DNA from: Dryas octopetala
Lineage: Eukaryota; Streptophyta; Magnoliopsida; Rosales; Rosaceae
Assembly (NCBI GenBank): GCA_963921425.1
Contig: OY992834.1
Coordinates: forward strand, 22,953,923 to 23,017,922
Direction of reading: 5' to 3'
DNA: 64,000 nucleotides
Part shown: piece after piece, positions 45,901 to 58,603 of the stretch
Layout of the letters: each line of letters begins with the position of its first letter
Position numbering within the stretch: the first letter of the stretch is position 1
Notes under the pieces: generated by a model
What the model was told of the DNA's origin: nothing
The model's database searches: none
What the model saw: only the letters and a program-made list of their open reading frames with translations
Program-made: the position numbers and the translations under genes

Positions 45901-48900
45901 TTTTAAAAAAATGAAATATATTTTTTTTTAAAGTAAACCCCAGAAATTACAAAGTGAATTTAATTCAACCTGAGGAAAGCATCGGGTATATTGCTTTTTC
46001 AGTTCAAATAAATCATCTAGGATGAATATATGATATCAAAGAAGCTACCCCAGTCAAAATTGAATTTAAAAAATGAAAGCCAGCAAAACCATACCATAAA
46101 GAATAGTAATGACATACCGTGTGTACATTTTTGAAGTCAATTCCCCGCACCACACCAAATTCAGAGTCAGTTTTGTGCTTAGCATGCTTTCTAGACTTTT
46201 TTTGTTCAACACTACTCTCCCCGATGTCTTCACTCTCTTTTGTTTTGCTGATATCAGCTGCAATCAAATAATCAAAAAGCCCAGCATTGAATTCCTGTTG
46301 ATAAACCAAGGTGGTGAGAACTGAGAATATTGTGAAATATCCTTATCAAAATGGTAGACTGGCAACAACTCTAACCAGTAACATAAGTAAATATAAGCCA
46401 TGACAAGATAGCAATATCAAAATATTAAAATACAGACAAACCTCAAGAATATGCAGGCGAGAATTTTGTGGCAACTCGGCATTTAAAACAGCAGATCTGA
46501 TTCCAAACTGCAAAAACAGATAACAATAAAGAAATAAATACAGAAATAAAATATGACTATGAGGCATAAATCAATTCTCTCCTCCTTCCCTCACCAGTTA
46601 GGCGAAAAAGAGAGAGAAGATACAGAAAAACATACACTCTCCCTTACTCTCTCCCTCTCTACTCACACACACACACACACTATCTCTCTCTACTCATTGT
46701 CTCTCTCTATTTCTCTCTCTACTCACTCTGCTTTCAGTTGATGCTATCCAATGAAATACTAAAACAAGGGAGGGGAGATATCAATTTCTGCAAAAAAAGA
46801 AAAAGTCCTGCACGGATGAAGAAATCTATATACCTTTTCCAAATATAGTTTTAATCTGAATCCCATGTCAATTGTATTAGTAAATATCAGAACTTTTTTC
46901 TGAACCAACCCCAACTTTAAGAGGGAGAGGATGTAGAGTAACTTGTCACGGGCACTGCATGATATCTGAAAAATAAAAAGAAAAACATAAGTCGATAGCC
47001 ATATGACAATCTCAGTTCAACCAGAAGTCGATGGGCACAAATAAAACCAGATACATGAAACATTAAAGAACACATGGAAATCCAAAGAGATCATTGGTAC
47101 CAAAAGAGAGATAAATCATAAATGGAGGGGGGGATAAATAAAATTAAAAAAGAACTAAGTATTAAAATGAAGTCAGACTTGCCTAAAAGAATATAGGTTT
47201 TTAGGAACACAAAATATTTTATACAAGAAAAAGCTAAATGGCCATGGCATCACATGCTTCAGAGATGAGGCAGTAAATTATGCTATTAAAAAAAAAGGGC
47301 AACTCATTTTTTTCATAAGAAAAAAAACAACTGATTAATTGTGGCTAACAGAAAGGTTCCCTTCAAAGTCATGTTAAATGTGTTATAAACTGTACAACAG
47401 TTTTGGCAAAGATGTCGAAACAACCCATGTTGCGGTTATGCCATTTCCTATTAAGGGCATAACAATTCTTACCCAAAACTGCTGAACATTTTTTGGGATA
47501 AAATCGTCCTTGATATCTCCCACTTCTGGCAAAGTCAAAATGTAGGAATTATGTAGAATCAGCTTCTTCAGTTTCTCAACATCATCACTGCCAAGTATCA
47601 TAAGATGCTAGGTATCAATAAGAGATAATAAAGTAAAACCCAAAAGTGAAACAATGAAAACAGCCACCCTTGAGCCATCAAGAGATTATTATGGCACAAA
47701 ATACATCACCCTTGACATCATAACTCCTAATTATCAACAAAACAAGTGCATATATTATGTAAATACCAAACCTTGCAGTGGCAGACATAAGAAGACATTG
47801 ACAACGTTTAGGAATGTGAGGTGTAAATGCCTTTATATCTGCCTCATATCCATATGACAACAGAAGATCTGCCTGAAACAAAATATAGTTAAATTATCTC
47901 TCAACGGGATGAAACTAAGTAATCAGTCTTCAAAACTTGACTATGGGAAAGAAATGAATATCATAATAGAATAAATTGCCTAACAACCATAAATTAGTGG
48001 TGAAATTATAAACTCAAAGCATGTATGATTTACAGAACCACATAATACAACAGAAGATCTGACTGAAACAAAATATAGTTCAATGATCTTCTAACGGAAT
48101 AATACTAAATAATCATTCAAGTATTTTAATGATTTCTCAACGGGATAATACTAAGTAATCATTCTTCAAAACCTGACAATGGGAAAAAGTGAATATCATA
48201 ATAGAGTATATTTCCTAACAACCATATTTTATATTAGTTGTGACATTATAAATTCAAAGCAACTATGATTTCTAACACCCCGTGATACAACAATATAATG
48301 TACGTTTCAATTCACAATTACAACTTTATACAAACAAATTTACTATATTTCTCAAAATTAATTGAGGTGCAAATAGTCTTTCAAGGTGAAAAAATAAATA
48401 GCAGGGCTGCAGGTAATGAATAAATCTGCCATCAAACTCAACTAAAACTAACAAATATGTTTGTGTGTGTGGGTGTGTGGGTGTGTGGGTGTGTGGGTGT
48501 GTGGGTGTGTGTGTAACTGGGTCCTCACCTCATCAAGAACAAGAATTTCTAATGAATCATCAATGGATGTTGATTGAAGAACACCATCAGCCAAGCATTT
48601 CTTTATGCAAGCTGGGGTCGAAACCAGAATCTCAGGTATGCTCGCCAAAGCTGTCCGCTGGAAGCAAAATAGTGAATAAGATAAAGTTAGCAAAATGGTT
48701 AGAATCACTTGGCCTAAAAATACAAAACAAAATCTATATGTGCTTGTGTGCGCCTGTGTACATGTACATTTCATAGAATTGGAAAAATGAGTTGAACAAA
48801 CCCAATGAGAAGCAGGCATGCTGCTTGTCAACTGTACAACTTTCAATGGAACTCTACACAAGTCAATCAACGACGAAACCTCTTCATAAATCTACATATG

Positions 48901-49439
48901 TGCCATAAACATTCATATTCAGTAACCGAGCATATCAAGTAATACAAAAATGGAATATAGAATTCGAACCGGGAATTTTTAAGAAATGTATAAACCTGCT
49001 CAGAGAGTTCCCGAGTAGGGACGAGAATGATCGCACTCGGAGCAAGCTTCATCTGTGATTCTGAAGCAGAAAACAGCTTCTGAAGCAACGGCAGGAGGTA
49101 GGCAAATGTTTTTCCAGAACCAGTCTTTGCCCTAGCGACCACATCCTTACCTTGCTGGAAAACAATCAATTAAAGCAATTTTCAACATTAAAGATTGATT
49201 TTCATTTCCTGCATTTTCTGGGAAGCCAAACAGGAAATAAAATGAACTTAATTTAGAAAAAGAAAACTGACAAGGATGAGAGGAATAGCGACTCGCTGAA
49301 TGGGCGTGGGCTTCTGAATTTTCTTCTTGTTTAGGGCACGAATAAGACGACCGTCCAATCCGAGATTTTCGAATGTCTGGTCCTCTTCGTCTTCGTTTTC
49401 AATCTCCTTTCGTGGTGGCTTTTCCATAGTTTCAGCCAT
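42990..49439 (-). CDS. RH16: DEAD-box ATP-dependent RNA helicase 16 (DBP9/DDX56 type)
   Basis: This helicase family works in the nucleolus in large-subunit ribosome assembly. Fifteen exons splice with GT/AG into 596 codons: 49439-49272, 49154-48996, 48891-48802, 48657-48529, 47872-47772, 47587-47473, 46965-46834, 46507-46442, 46294-46118, 44863-44768, 44217-44083, 43976-43894, 43596-43559, 43459-43245, 43076-42990. Motifs: Q motif ([14 protein letters not shown]...PTPIQ, 23-48), Walker A AKTGSGKT (65-72), PTREL (102-106), DEAD (181-184), SAT (212-214), HRIGRTGRG (394-402). A charged insert around 335-365 and a basic tail ([16 protein letters not shown]) are typical of the group. All phases agree, with no stop. 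The last exon is chosen because it keeps the phase and ends in the basic tail. It is convergent with the PME relic. Introns hold a LINE relic and microsatellites. Confidence 0.95.
45285..45740 (-). pseudogene. LINE zf-RVT fragment in RH16 intron 9, partly duplicated
   Basis: The minus strand reads [20 protein letters not shown], then in a shifted frame [16 protein letters not shown], the zinc-binding region after a plant LINE reverse transcriptase. A 173-bp direct duplication follows: acacataaacattagcc at 45397 and again at 45570. It lies in the largest RH16 intron (46117-44864), in the same strand as the gene. Confidence 0.75.
46620..46740 (+). repeat. CT/AC microsatellite in RH16 intron 7
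   Basis: Runs of ctctct interrupted by an acacacacac run. It lies between exons 8 (ends 46442, start 46507) and 7 (end 46834), inside an intron. Confidence 0.8.
48459..48514 (+). repeat. GT-rich microsatellite in RH16 intron 4
   Basis: gtgtgtgggtgtgtgggtgt repeats, ending 13 bp from the exon 4 donor at 48528. On the transcript strand this is a CA-rich run just downstream of a 5' splice site, a position where such runs can bind splicing factors. Confidence 0.8.
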
Positions 49440-49470
49440 TTGAGTCTGTAGCCTTCGAACTTGGAGGAAG

Positions 49471-49494
49471 TTAGGGTTTAGGGTTTAGGGTTTG
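49471..49494 (-). promoter_or_regulatory. Telo-box cluster in the RH16 5' leader
   Basis: Three overlapping AAACCCTAA units on the minus strand lie about 32-55 bp upstream of the ATG. Telo-boxes are known to be enriched near the start of plant genes for ribosome biogenesis and translation. That fits the nucleolar role of this helicase. Whether it acts here is inferred. Confidence 0.7.
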
Positions 49495-49727
49495 GTTTTT
49501 TGTTTTTAATTTGCTTTGTAGAAATTGAGAGAAGAGAAGAAAGAGAGAGATGGCTGAAGGTGAAGGGTGCGGCAAAACTAAACAACCAAATGACAGGGTT
49601 TTGGTAGATATTTAACGAGTGTTTATATTCTTACTTTTTAATGAATATATTAATGACAAGTTATATTCTCTTGTCAAATGACTATATGAATGACTTAATT
49701 AAAAAGAAAAAGAAAGTAGTCTTACTT

Positions 49728-50974
49728 AAGGAGTAAAATTTTGGATTTTTCATAAATTTCGACGAAAATTTCTATTGAAATTTTGATAAATTTTAAATTT
49801 TGATAAAAATTAAACAGAAACGATGGAAATTGTATCAAAATACGAAAATTTTGAATAAAACTTAACTATATGTTTATTTAATATACTATTTACAACATTA
49901 ATAAAATAACATTGAAGAAATCAAATTATATAGTCGGTTTCATGTAATATAAAATGATCATAATGCGCGCTGAAAGTAAATACTATTTAATAAAATTAGT
50001 ATAATGAATAAATGAAATTAGTACATTCTTTATACTCTATAATCTATACACTAAACCCTAATACTAAACTATATATACTCTATATACCATAATACTCGTT
50101 ATATTGTAGAATCTATACAATAAACCCTATATACTCTATATTCTTTAAGATATATATATATATAGTATAAGATATTAGGGTTTAGGCCTTTAGACTATTT
50201 TTAATTATTTTATCAGTAGTGCTAGATATACCACATTTTTATACCATAATTTCATACCACCTTATGTGGCAACTTACATGGCATTCATACATTGGATACT
50301 AAAAAATAAAATAAAAAACCTAAAAAGAAAAATAAAAACTCCGTCCAATAAAGTAATGACACGTAAGATGGTATAAAAATGTGGTATAAGAATGTGGTAA
50401 GTATAGCATTATTCTTATTTTATATATAGAAATGTATTATGGTTTAGGGTTTAAAAATAACTAAACGAAACCCCAAACGAACCAAACCCCAAACCTTTTT
50501 TTTATATTTCCAATTGTCCAAAGGCCCCAAACCCTAATCAACCCTAAACCTTTTTTTTTTCTTTTCTTTCCTTCCTTTTCTTCCCATGATTCTCTCTTAT
50601 TCCCTTTCATTTCTCTCTCTCCCAGTCAGTCCCAGCCATTGTGTCGCATATGCATATATGATATATGATATATCTCTTTCTCTTCTCTCTCCCTCCCCTA
50701 TCTCTTCTCTCCCTTCTCTCCCTTCTCTCTCCTCCCTCCTCAATCAGGCCGGTGGCTGGGTTTGTAACCACTAGCAAGGAAAATGTAAAAGACAGATCGA
50801 CAGAAATGGCTGGGTTCTCTTCGCAAAATTTTGCCAAATCGAAATTTCGTGAAATTCGATAATTTCGGCGAAATAATATCGAAAAATTCATGAACTAGTG
50901 TTAAAATTTTCATACCCCAAAAAAACGAAATTTTCGACGAAATTTCGCCAAAAGTTTTGAAATTTAACTCCTTG
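49728..50974. mobile_element. Long-TIR element ~290 bp upstream of RH16
   Basis: aaggagtaaaattttgga followed by tttcgacgaaaatttc at the left edge reappears inverted at the right (minus strand aaggagttaaatttcaaa, then tttcgtcgaaaatttc). Flanks gtcttactt and gtcctactc agree at 7 of 9, suggesting a decayed 9-bp duplication. The interior has tatata runs, telomere-like ctaaaccct motifs near 50050 and 50510-50550, and CT-rich DNA near 50690-50740. No transposase. Confidence 0.45.
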
Positions 50975-51106
50975 GTCCTACTCTACCCACCCACTCCCAA
51001 CTCACTCACCTCCCTACAGCTATTTAAACTCCACAAACTCTAAAAATGGTGCTCATATAGTCATATCTATTTTTCATATTCTTAATTCCTTTATTAATAT
51101 TGTTTT

Positions 51107-52151
51107 GGCTTATTCGCGCCAATGCTCCCCTGAAAGTAACTTTAATTTTCACTTTGCCTCCTAAAACTTCTTTCATCCTACTTTGCTCCTCGAACTTCTC
51201 AAATTATTGCAAAATTTCTGATTTTGTCAACTCCATTAGTCCAATCGTTAGAAATGCTGATGTGGCACCTACGTGTCCAATGACCAAGACTGACAACCTG
51301 CCATGTGGACAAAAAATTATTATAAAACTATAATATATGAAAAAAGTTCAAATAAATTAGTATTTGAATTAAGAAAATAAAAAAAAGAAAAAAAAATATC
51401 AACCCCACCATTCCCTCTCCAGCCCACCTGAACCCCGACCCACCCCACCCCACCCCACCACCCTTCCCACCTTTCCTCACCACTAGCAGCCAACGACTTC
51501 TCTCTTTTTTCCCTCTCCTTCTCTATATCTTCCTCTCATTCTCTTTATTTTCCTCTCATTCTCTCTCCCCTCCCCTTCCTTCTTTCTCTCAGATCTGGGT
51601 TTTGAGGCAAACCTAATCGCCAACCCCTCACCGACGACTCCTCTTTCTGGCCAACCACCGAACCCCCACCAACCTAAACCCAGTCGTCGGCCCCCCACCC
51701 CAAACTTAGCCATCAGCCCCCCACTGGTGAGTTATCTGAAGCCCAGTGACTTTGGGTTTCGACTTAGTCTGGATCTGGGCAGAGACGACAAAGAAAGAGA
51801 GGAGGGAGAGAAAGAAAAAGAAAAAGAAAAAGGGGAAGAAAGAGAGAAAGAAGGAGAGGGAGAGATATAGAGACAGAGACAGACACAGAGATGGGTGGGG
51901 TGGGGGTCCCACTTAATGCTGACGTGGAGCTGATTTGGCACCATGTCAGTCTGATTCAGTTTTGCTTCGAGTAAGAAACCTAATTGTCATTTCCACGTAA
52001 CCGCCACGTAGGCCTTTTTGACGGACACATAGACAGACTTGATAGAATATAGTATTTTGTAAAGTTCGGGGGGCAAAGTGGGAGGAAAGAAGTTTCAGGG
52101 GACAAAGTGAAAATCGAAGTTACTTTTAGGGGGCATTGGCGCAAATAAGCC
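51107..52151. mobile_element. Non-autonomous Mutator-like element, 1045 bp
   Basis: TATTGTTTT at 51098-51106 and 52152-52160 is a perfect 9-bp target duplication. The TIRs (left ggcttattcgcgccaatg, right on the minus strand ggcttatttgcgccaatg) run about 90 bp or more. The interior has purine/pyrimidine-skewed DNA (gaaagagagagg runs) and frames without recognisable domains. The same TIR family occurs at 58604-58925, and one solitary end lies at 52735-52895. Confidence 0.9.
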
Positions 52152-52160
52152 TATTGTTTT

Positions 52161-53300
52161 TGGGTGATAGGTGTTCACTTGTTTTTCGACCAAGGATGGC
52201 CGGAAGCAACACTTTGGTCTGTTTTTGTATGAGTGCGGAGCGTTCCACCGTCAAGCCAAGTTTTGGCTCGATCGGAATGAGATATATAGTGATTGGATTG
52301 AGTTATTGCGTCTAAACGATTGATCGGCCGAGCTAGAAACCACTCTCGTCCTAGGTTCTTTTCTATCTTGGGGGCAAGGTTTTGTAACAAACAATCAAAG
52401 AAGATGGATCGAATTGAGAATGTAAAGAAGGCTTTTAAATAAATTGCAAGGAAAGTAAAGAGCATCAAATAAAAGAGAATTGAAGAACAATAACATAAAT
52501 CAAAGGAACTTGAAAGTAAAGTGTGGAAAATATAAAGGCAATTCTATTGAAATTGAATTGAAGAGCAAGAACAAAAAAACCTAAAGTACTTGAAAGTAAA
52601 CAGACAAGAAAACTAAATCGATACTAAGGCCTTGCAAAGGCTTAGTAGAGCAAAAAACTAGAATAAAGACAATAGGGGACTAAATTAGGTATACATGGTG
52701 TCTGAGTGTGTTGAATGTTAAATGTACGTGTCTCTTTCCTACTCTTCTGCCACGTAGGTTTTTTTGACGAACTCATAGACAAATTTAACAGAATATGGTA
52801 TTTTGTAAAGTTTGAGGGGCAAAGTGGAAGGAATGAAGTTTCAGGGGGCAAATTGAAAATCGAAGTTACTTTCAGGGGGTATTGACGCGAATAAGTTTTT
52901 AATTAATATAATTGACTATTTAGGAAGCAATTGTACATCAAACGCATTAAAAAAGAATAATTATATACATTTCAATGGGCATAAGCCCAATATTATTATC
53001 GATTTTAAGTTTTAGTGACAATGTAAAAATTAGGGTTTATGGAAGAAAAAAATTATGGAAGACGATTCGTGGTTGGGTGGAAATAATGTTTAGCGGGTGG
53101 GTATTTGAGTTGGTATACTAAAGGGTAATATAAGAATAATGAGGGGTGGAAAAAATGATTTCATATATTTTTCAAATTTATTAGGAGGTGCATAAATAAG
53201 GTGGGTGAGAAAATATAACAGATAAGTGAGAATTAATAAAGAAAATTAAGTGCACATTTCGACATAGTTTTATATAAGTCATGCTAAGAGTGATGAATTA
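52161..53300. other. No gene; solitary MULE end at 52735-52895
   Basis: The stretch 52735-52895 matches the right end of the element at 51107-52151 (gaagttactttcagggggta then gacgcgaataag) but has no left partner nearby. Around 53090-53230 is a diverged, inverted relative of the segment at about 3700-3900 (gtgggtgagaaaat and related). No coding exon is seen. Confidence 0.5.
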
Positions 53301-53308
53301 TAGACTTA

Positions 53309-54000
53309 GGCCCCGTTTGAGATTGCGGTGAATGATCCAAAAGCTGCTGTGGATGACAATTCTCAATCACTTACAGTAGTTTTGGTGTTTCGTAAAAAAA
53401 TAAAAAACTGCTTTTCCCAACAATTCTCAACTCCCCACAGCAAAAACAGAAAGCAGATTTCTAGGTACTTTTGAAAGCTGCAATGAATCACAACAACAAT
53501 GAATATTTTATTTTACCCATAATACCCTTATTGATTTCTATAATTTATATTTGTTTATTTTAAATTTAAAAATATGTCTATTGTTAGTTATATTTTATAT
53601 TGTGATAATTAATTATGATATTTTATTTGTATGATTAAAATTATAATATACCTAAAAAAATTATAGGCATACTTATTTAATAATGTTGTTTTTAAAAAAA
53701 TTAATGCTAATAAAAATTTGTAGCCACAAATTTAAAAATAAGTAAAAAAAAAAACATTTTTGTTTTACCAAACAAATAAGTGAAAGACACTTTCAGCATC
53801 ATGTTCATTTTAGTAATTATACAAAGTCACAATCCTTTTACATTAACATTTACCAAACACTTTAATATTATTTTTTGCACTCACAGCACTTTTGAAAACA
53901 TAGTTTACCAAACACTCAACTGCTTTACTTTACAGCTGACTTTACTTCACAACTGTTTTACTTCACAACTGTTTCTCCTCACAGCAATACCAAACTGGCC
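53309..54000. mobile_element. Tourist-like (PIF/Harbinger) element, 692 bp
   Basis: The left end GGCCCCGTTTGAGATTGC pairs with GGCCAGTTTGGTATTGC on the minus strand at the right end. TTA flanks both sides (53306-53308 and 54001-54003). The ends and the TTA duplication fit Tourist-type MITEs. Non-coding interior. Confidence 0.85.
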
Positions 54001-54254
54001 TTACGAAGCTGAATGATGTTACTATACCTTGAAGTTAGTTTTGATAATTAATATGGAATCTTATTACGTAGGATTTTAATCCTAGAAAAATAGTATTGGT
54101 AAAAACTAGGTTTTGCATGACTGGATTATATTTTGGGGCATAGTGAAATTTAGGATTCATGATAGGTGTGATCATTTGAGAACTCTTTGGAAGGCTAAGT
54201 GGCTGGTTAATATTTACCATGGTGAGGATGGTAGTTTTATGTATGTGTGGACTA

Positions 54255-57200
54255 TAGACCTGGCAAAAACACACACGACCTGATAACACGACATGACACA
54301 AAAATTTACGAGTTTGGGTTCGAGATTATAGGGTCAGGTTGATATCAGTGTCACCCCTTAGTGACTCGTTAAGATAACATGTCGGGTTGGGTCAAATTGC
54401 AATTACCCGTTTCACCCATTAAGATAAGGGCATTTTAGTAATTATGTTAAGAAAACTAACTGTAAAAAATTAAAAGAGTGCCGTTATTCGGACCCAACTT
54501 TTTTATGAGTAGCCCCCAACACACTATTTACACCCACTTTAAAAAATAAAATTACAAAAATTTATTACTACACCCAACAATTTTTCCACAAATATCCTTA
54601 TAAAAATTCAATATACACACCCAACACTATACCCAGTTTTCCTACTCTCTAAACCCAACAAATTTATCTTTATAGAAAATTAGGATTAAATACCAAATCT
54701 CAATAATTTTTTGGTATAGCATGAAGACCATATAATATTTCAATTGAACTACCAAATTTAAATGTAGTTTTTTAGATTAGGTCACAAATATGTTGGCCCC
54801 TTTTATTTGAACCTTTTTCATTTGACATTTTTATCTTTTAGCCCAAATATGATAAGTGTTAATTAGTTCAAATTTAGAAAATTTTGACAAAATTTATAAA
54901 ATTTTGACAAAATTTGTCCTTGAGACTTTTATATTATCTTGAAAATTTCCTAATGTAGTCTCAACTTCACTTTTAGTTGTGACTGTATGACATTCACAAC
55001 TTCAAATTTAGTTGTGACTGAACAACAGTCACATCTAAGTTGTGACTTAATTGAATTTTTTTTTAGATAAATTATACTACAATATAGTATAAATAGAGGT
55101 CAAAACAATACTTTTACTCAAAATAATATATAGTATAGTGGTGTGAGTTATCTCTTTCAATTTACCAAGACAATCACAGTTAAGTTGTGACTGTATTGAT
55201 TTTTTTTAAAATACAATATAGTATAAATTAATGTAATATTTTGATATAATATTTTTTTTTATTTTTTTATTGTAGTGACATGTGATGTAATATTTGTAAA
55301 TTCTAATACTTTTTACTTTATTAATTTATTTGACTTTTCAACTAGTACCTAATCTAAAATGCTATTTAATTTTGGTACCTAAACTAAAAAGTTATTCAAA
55401 TTTAGTAGTTAAAATCAATGAACCTTTATCTTTATCTCTATCACACTTTTTACACCCAATTCTAAAAATTTATTATTATATTTATACCCAACATTTGCAA
55501 GCACACACTACCTATTTCCATTCTCTATACCCAAGACGATGACCATGACCATGACCACCACCACCCACTCCAGCAGCCCTCCACCTCTCTCTCTCTCTGA
55601 CAGGACCGCCTCTGGATTTCATCCTGAAACTCGGAAAGATTCTGTGGGATCCAAAAATCAAAGAAAATCCTACCGAAAATTCTGCATCCCCTCTGAAAAT
55701 TTGACTACCCCAAACCTGTCAAACATGAAATACACTTCTATATTACTTCAGCCACCCCAACCACAATTAAATAAGGTCTCAGACCCACAACAAGTAATAC
55801 AAATCTAATCAGAGCATATCTAATAAACTTTACAATCATATCTCATTTTATAATTTCAAGGGAAACCTTGATCCTAATATACTAATAAGCTGAAGATGAG
55901 AAACTTGAATGCCTCGATGTGGTACGATCTGACCTCGGTGATCGCTACTACCTAGGGGGAAACGTTATAAACAAAATAAAGAAAACGTGAGATAACTCTC
56001 AGTGAGTGGACAAAATATAGAAACAAAGCATTTAAGTTATTTATCCTTTCAAATTCCTTTAAAATCAAAACTCTTCTAAAACCTCACGTCACTCTTTGAA
56101 ATCCCTCAGTTTTAAAACTCTTTCAGAAACACGTTCAAAGTTGCTATCATAATTTAATAAAGAGCAAATTATACGTAAGTACCTCAATTATACACTGATT
56201 TTCAACTTATTACCCAAACTTTCAAAATATGCAAAAGAAATCCTCAATTTTCATTTCTTGTCAAATATATACCTCTGCTACATTGCTCGTCAATCAGGCC
56301 GTTAACCACCTATGTGTCACTGACATGGGCCACGCGGACAGCTACCCTGGCACAGACGTGGCTGCAAGAGGTCGGTTCCTGCCTAAAATGGCCACGTCAG
56401 CCCTGACCCTTGAAAAATGAACTACCATGTCACGACACTTGTATTGAAACATGAGTAAACAAAATAAAAAATTAATAAAATAATCAAACAAACAAATAAA
56501 AAACATAAAAACAAAAAAAATCAACATTAAAAGCACAAGAATTCAGACCCTTATCTCCTAAAAAAAGCAGGCACATTCCTATCCAGAGATTTGGAAAACC
56601 CATGACCTCTAACATCGAGATCCCTCAATCTTGAAAAGTCGAAGCCCATAAAAATCTAAGATCTAAAATCAAAACCTTATATTTCCTCAGATAGTCGCAG
56701 GAATCGCTGGCTCTCGCTCACAGACAATGAAGATTTCGTACCAATCTGAGGAAGAAGACTTCCAATCGTGCAATATGCGTTGGGTTTTTCGCTTAGTCAA
56801 TGACTATGATATTCCGATATATGGTAAGCAACTCTTGCAGAGTTTCCATTTTTTGTGATTTAGAAAGGTTTTGTGAGGTTTATATATATGTATGAATGTT
56901 GTGTGTGTGGGGATGAGTGCGTGTCATGTGCTTGGGTTTGACTATTCTCATGTTAGCTTGTCTAGTAGTGTATTATATAAACAATAGACATGCAATTCTA
57001 AATTTAAGTTGTATGTCTTTTATGTGCAGATATTCATTTTCAAGGTATTAATTAAGTGACTAGCTCATACTTATAGGTCTACAAGTTATTATTGTATGAT
57101 CATCCACATTAAAAGAGAATTTTCTAATAGTATCGATACTTAATGATTTTTACTATTTGAAGAAACGTATGGCCCAACTTAGATAGTGTTATATTGTTTT

Positions 57201-57911
57201 TGCATTGCATGTTTAATTGTTGTATTGCTATCTTTTTTTTGTACAATTTTTTTTCCTTGTTTTAGATATGCATTTTTAGGGTAAGGCTCATTATGTTCCC
57301 CCTAACTAGGTGTAACTTTTTTTTTGCTAATGAAATTCATTCATACGGCCAAGTTTCACTCATAAGCTAAGTTTAGCCCACTCTATTTTGAAATCCTGGA
57401 TTTGTCCCTGCTGCTAGTGGTGGGGATGGGACAATGGGTTTTGGCTGTTTTTTTTTTTTTTTTTTTTTTCTAATTATTTTGAAAAATAAATATAAGATTT
57501 GTTTATTAACTAATCTGTCCTTTTTAGTCAATTTGTATTAGAATAAAATAGGTGATTATATTTGAATTAAAGCCTTGGGGCTACTGATATAAAGGTTGGG
57601 TCTAAATAGCGGCACTTAAATTAAAACTCTAAGTTTCTAGCAGATGATTCAAAAAAAAAAAAAGAATTGACTCTGTATTGCTTAGATAGTTAGATGCTTG
57701 TTTCTTCTTTTGTTTAATGAAATCTTATTAAAATAATTATATTTTTACTTAAAAAATATATTAGGTTTTTTTTTTTGAGTGAAACAGGTTGTGTCAGTTA
57801 TACCCGATAATTTTTTGGTCGGGTTCAGTTCGAAAATTTTACCACCCGAACGTTATCGGGTCGTGTCGGGTTTGACGCAAACCAATAAACACAACCCGTT
57901 TGCCAGGTCTA
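54255..57911. mobile_element. hAT element, 3657 bp, perfect 8-bp target duplication
   Basis: TAGACCTGGCAAA at both ends (inverted), flanked by GTGGACTA at 54247-54254 and 57912-57919. Both subterminal regions are rich in cgggt and gtgtc phrases. The interior shows no hAT transposase. It has an open CT-rich segment at 55530-55810 with a leader-like start, and an ATG-led stretch at 56727-56822 (MKISYQSEEEDFQSC, WVFRLVNDYDIPIY) ending at a GT donor. These could be captured host sequence, which I cannot identify. A solitary Mutator-like end lies near 56165-56410. Confidence 0.85.
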
Positions 57912-57919
57912 GTGGACTA

Positions 57920-58603
57920 TATTCTATACTTTCTAGAGCATAAATGTTTGAGGCTTCGTATTTTAATGGTGATGCTTTTTTAGTAGTTAAGCTTTAATCT
58001 ACTTTCTTCAGGAATTTTATTGGTACTATTAGAGAATAATAGTAGATGTTAAGAAAATGATAATGATAAATTTTTGGAGATTAAAGATAAAATTTTAATT
58101 GTGAATGATAACATATGTACGTACTTTGAGGCTTTAGTTGAAAATTAAGATGAATTTCTATCATATAGAAAGTAAGATTTTTTAATCTTGAAAAATAGTA
58201 TGATTGGGATTAGAAAAATGATTGGATTTACTTATAAGATGAAAAGTTCATATGAGAACTGCTTGTATCCCAAAAGTTTAGAGATTTTAAATGTATGGGT
58301 TGGAAGAATGACTAAGATAATTATCATGATTTACTAGGTGATCATACGAAACTATATATGATGTGTTGATTAAGGAATTATAATCTTTGTCAAAGGATTC
58401 TAGTTGTGTTATATTGCATGTTAACATTTAAGAATGGAGTTGATATTGAAATCATTAGACAGATCTAACAATATGATAACCTTATATAACTTCATTTGAA
58501 CTTTTGAGGGAGTGAGCTATAAGCCTATAACAAGATTTAATTAGGCTTGAACAATCCAGTGTGGGATGAATGAGAAGATTTATGTTGTATAGAGTTAAAT
58601 ATA
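57920..58603. other. No gene recognised
   Basis: With the hAT element removed, 54010-54254 and 57920-58560 form one stretch. It is AT-rich, with scattered short frames on the plus strand that I cannot assign. Confidence 0.4.

Noticed and set aside
46553..46741. Plus-strand frame with THTHTH and SLSLS runs
   Set aside because: It is a microsatellite inside an RH16 intron.
49471..50560. Interstitial telomeric array
   Set aside because: Only a few CCCTAAA-like motifs occur, scattered or in the gene leader; there is no long telomere tract.
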